In this document: piece after piece, positions 6,648 through 8,332 of the stretch | Layout of the letters: each line of letters opens with the position of its first letter | Numbering within the stretch: position 1 is the first letter of the stretch | Assembly (NCBI GenBank): GCA_003222235.1 | Contig: QHVD01000041.1 | Span: 1 to 8,332 of the forward strand | Reading direction: 5' to 3' | Source: Gemmatimonadota bacterium | GTDB lineage: Bacteria; Gemmatimonadota; Gemmatimonadetes; Gemmatimonadales; GWC2-71-9 | DNA: 8,332 bases | Notes under the pieces: generated by a model | The model's database searches: none | What the model saw: only the letters and a program-made list of their open reading frames with translations | What the model was told of the DNA's origin: nothing | Made by a program: the position numbers and the translations under genes

Positions 6648-6673
6648 AAGCGCCCCGTGCCAGGGGCGTTTTT
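6648..6673 (+). terminator. Hairpin with T-tract: intrinsic terminator or purA leader attenuator
   Basis: CGCCCC (6651-6656) pairs perfectly with GGGGCG (6663-6668) around the six-base loop GTGCCA, and five Ts follow at 6669-6673. The stem can extend by a G-T and two A-T pairs into the T-tract. This has the form of a rho-independent terminator and would end the trpS-to-peptidase transcript. It stops only 11 nt before the purA ATG, and a candidate promoter lies upstream of it, so it may also act as an attenuator or leader structure of purA. A weaker stem, TCCGGC/GCCGGA at 6618-6623 and 6633-6638, lies just upstream. Confidence 0.72.
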
Positions 6674-6676
6674 GTT

Positions 6677-6680
6677 GGAG
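6677..6680 (+). promoter_or_regulatory. Ribosome binding site of purA
   Basis: GGAG sits 4 nt before the purA ATG at 6685 and directly after the T-tract of the hairpin. The spacing is somewhat short, but it is the only purine-rich site near this start, and the ATG gives the canonical PurA N-terminus. A stronger GGAGG at 6636-6640 lies too far upstream (44 nt) to serve purA. Confidence 0.55.
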
Positions 6681-6684
6681 CGCC

Positions 6685-7965
<1,281 letters not shown>

Positions 7966-7969
7966 AGCC

Positions 7970-8332
7970 ATGCTCGATCTCGCGGTGATCGGCGCCGGAC
8001 CCTGCGGGCTGGCGGTCGGTGTCGCGGCGAAGCAGGCGGGGCTCACCTGCTCGCTCTTCGACCGGGGGCCGATCGTCTCGAGCCTCCTCCGCTACCCCCT
8101 GTTCATGAGGTACTTCTCGACGCCGGAGAAGCTCGAGATCGGCGGTGTGCCGTTCGTCGCGAGCGAGGACAAGCCGACTCGGCGCGAGGCGCTCACGTAC
8201 TACCGCAAGCTGGCGGAATACTTCGAGCTCGACGTGCGCCAGTACCACACGGTGGAGCGGGTCACGCCCGAGACGAGCGGGTTCGAGCTGGTCGCCCGGC
8301 ACCCGGGTGCGGCGGAACCCGAGATCGTGGGC
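7970..8332 (+). CDS. ypdA: YpdA-type bacillithiol disulfide reductase, N-terminal part (runs off the right edge)
   Basis: The first 121 codons of a flavoprotein of the YpdA/Bdr family, which in Firmicutes reduces oxidised bacillithiol with NADPH. The FAD-binding start reads AVIGAGPCGLAVG (residues 5-17). It includes the Cys of the GPCG motif (Cys12 here), which matches the Cys14 reported as essential in Staphylococcus YpdA. The stretch that follows is diagnostic and differs from thioredoxin reductase: SLLRYPLFMRYFSTPEKLEIGG, then KPTRREALTYYRKLAEYF. The NADPH domain lies outside the window. The ATG follows the purA stop by 4 nt, with only a weak purine-rich GTGAAG before it, so translation probably depends on purA. 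If the function holds, the host should make bacillithiol or a similar thiol; its synthesis genes are not visible here. Confidence 0.9.
   Translation, partial: MLDLAVIGAGPCGLAVGVAAKQAGLTCSLFDRGPIVSSLLRYPLFMRYFSTPEKLEIGGVPFVASEDKPTRREALTYYRKLAEYFELDVRQYHTVERVTPETSGFELVARHPGAAEPEIVG

Overview
The window is compact, very GC-rich bacterial chromosomal DNA with ordinary housekeeping and accessory metabolic genes. I see no insertion sequence, CRISPR array, tRNA, rRNA or phage gene. The gene style suggests a member of Gemmatimonadota or a related phylum, but this rests on recall of protein style, not a search. The clues are a PilT-like ATPase with a 'PLTKQRLTPEQTKAIALR' type N-domain, a YpdA-type bacillithiol disulfide reductase, and candidate promoters with TAnnTT-like -10 boxes.

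Layout: (1) On the minus strand, from about 934 down to the left edge, an inositol-monophosphatase-family gene is followed by the first 49 codons of a glutamate formimidoyltransferase gene (ftcD). The two overlap by an ATGA. (2) Divergently, on the plus strand from 975, runs a tightly packed series: trpS, an MgtC/SapB membrane protein, a D-2-hydroxyacid dehydrogenase, a PilT-like ATPase, a DHDPS/HOGA-superfamily aldolase and an M28-type metallopeptidase with an internal hydrophobic pair. Four of the five junctions are 4-nt ATGA or GTGA overlaps, so this looks like one translationally coupled transcript. The exception is the dehydrogenase/PilT junction. There the dehydrogenase frame has no stop until 4276-4278, deep inside pilT, while an adjacent frame has a TAG overlapping the pilT GTG (TAGTG, 3603-3607). 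A one-base indel is the simplest explanation. (3) A 79-nt gap (6606-6684) holds a strong hairpin plus T-tract and a plausible promoter upstream of that hairpin. It is followed by purA and, 4 nt later, the first 121 codons of ypdA.

The metabolic logic is loose. The aldolase most resembles 4-hydroxy-2-oxoglutarate aldolase (products pyruvate and glyoxylate) and lacks the DapA substrate-binding arginine. The nearby dehydrogenase looks like an NADPH-type glyoxylate/hydroxypyruvate reductase, so a small glyoxylate-handling pair is possible. The PilT-like protein lacks the conserved histidine of the His-box TLHT motif (Pro instead). I found no convincing wholly new system. The best leads are the PilT His-box change, the purA leader hairpin, the dehydrogenase frame break and the membrane-inserted M28 peptidase.
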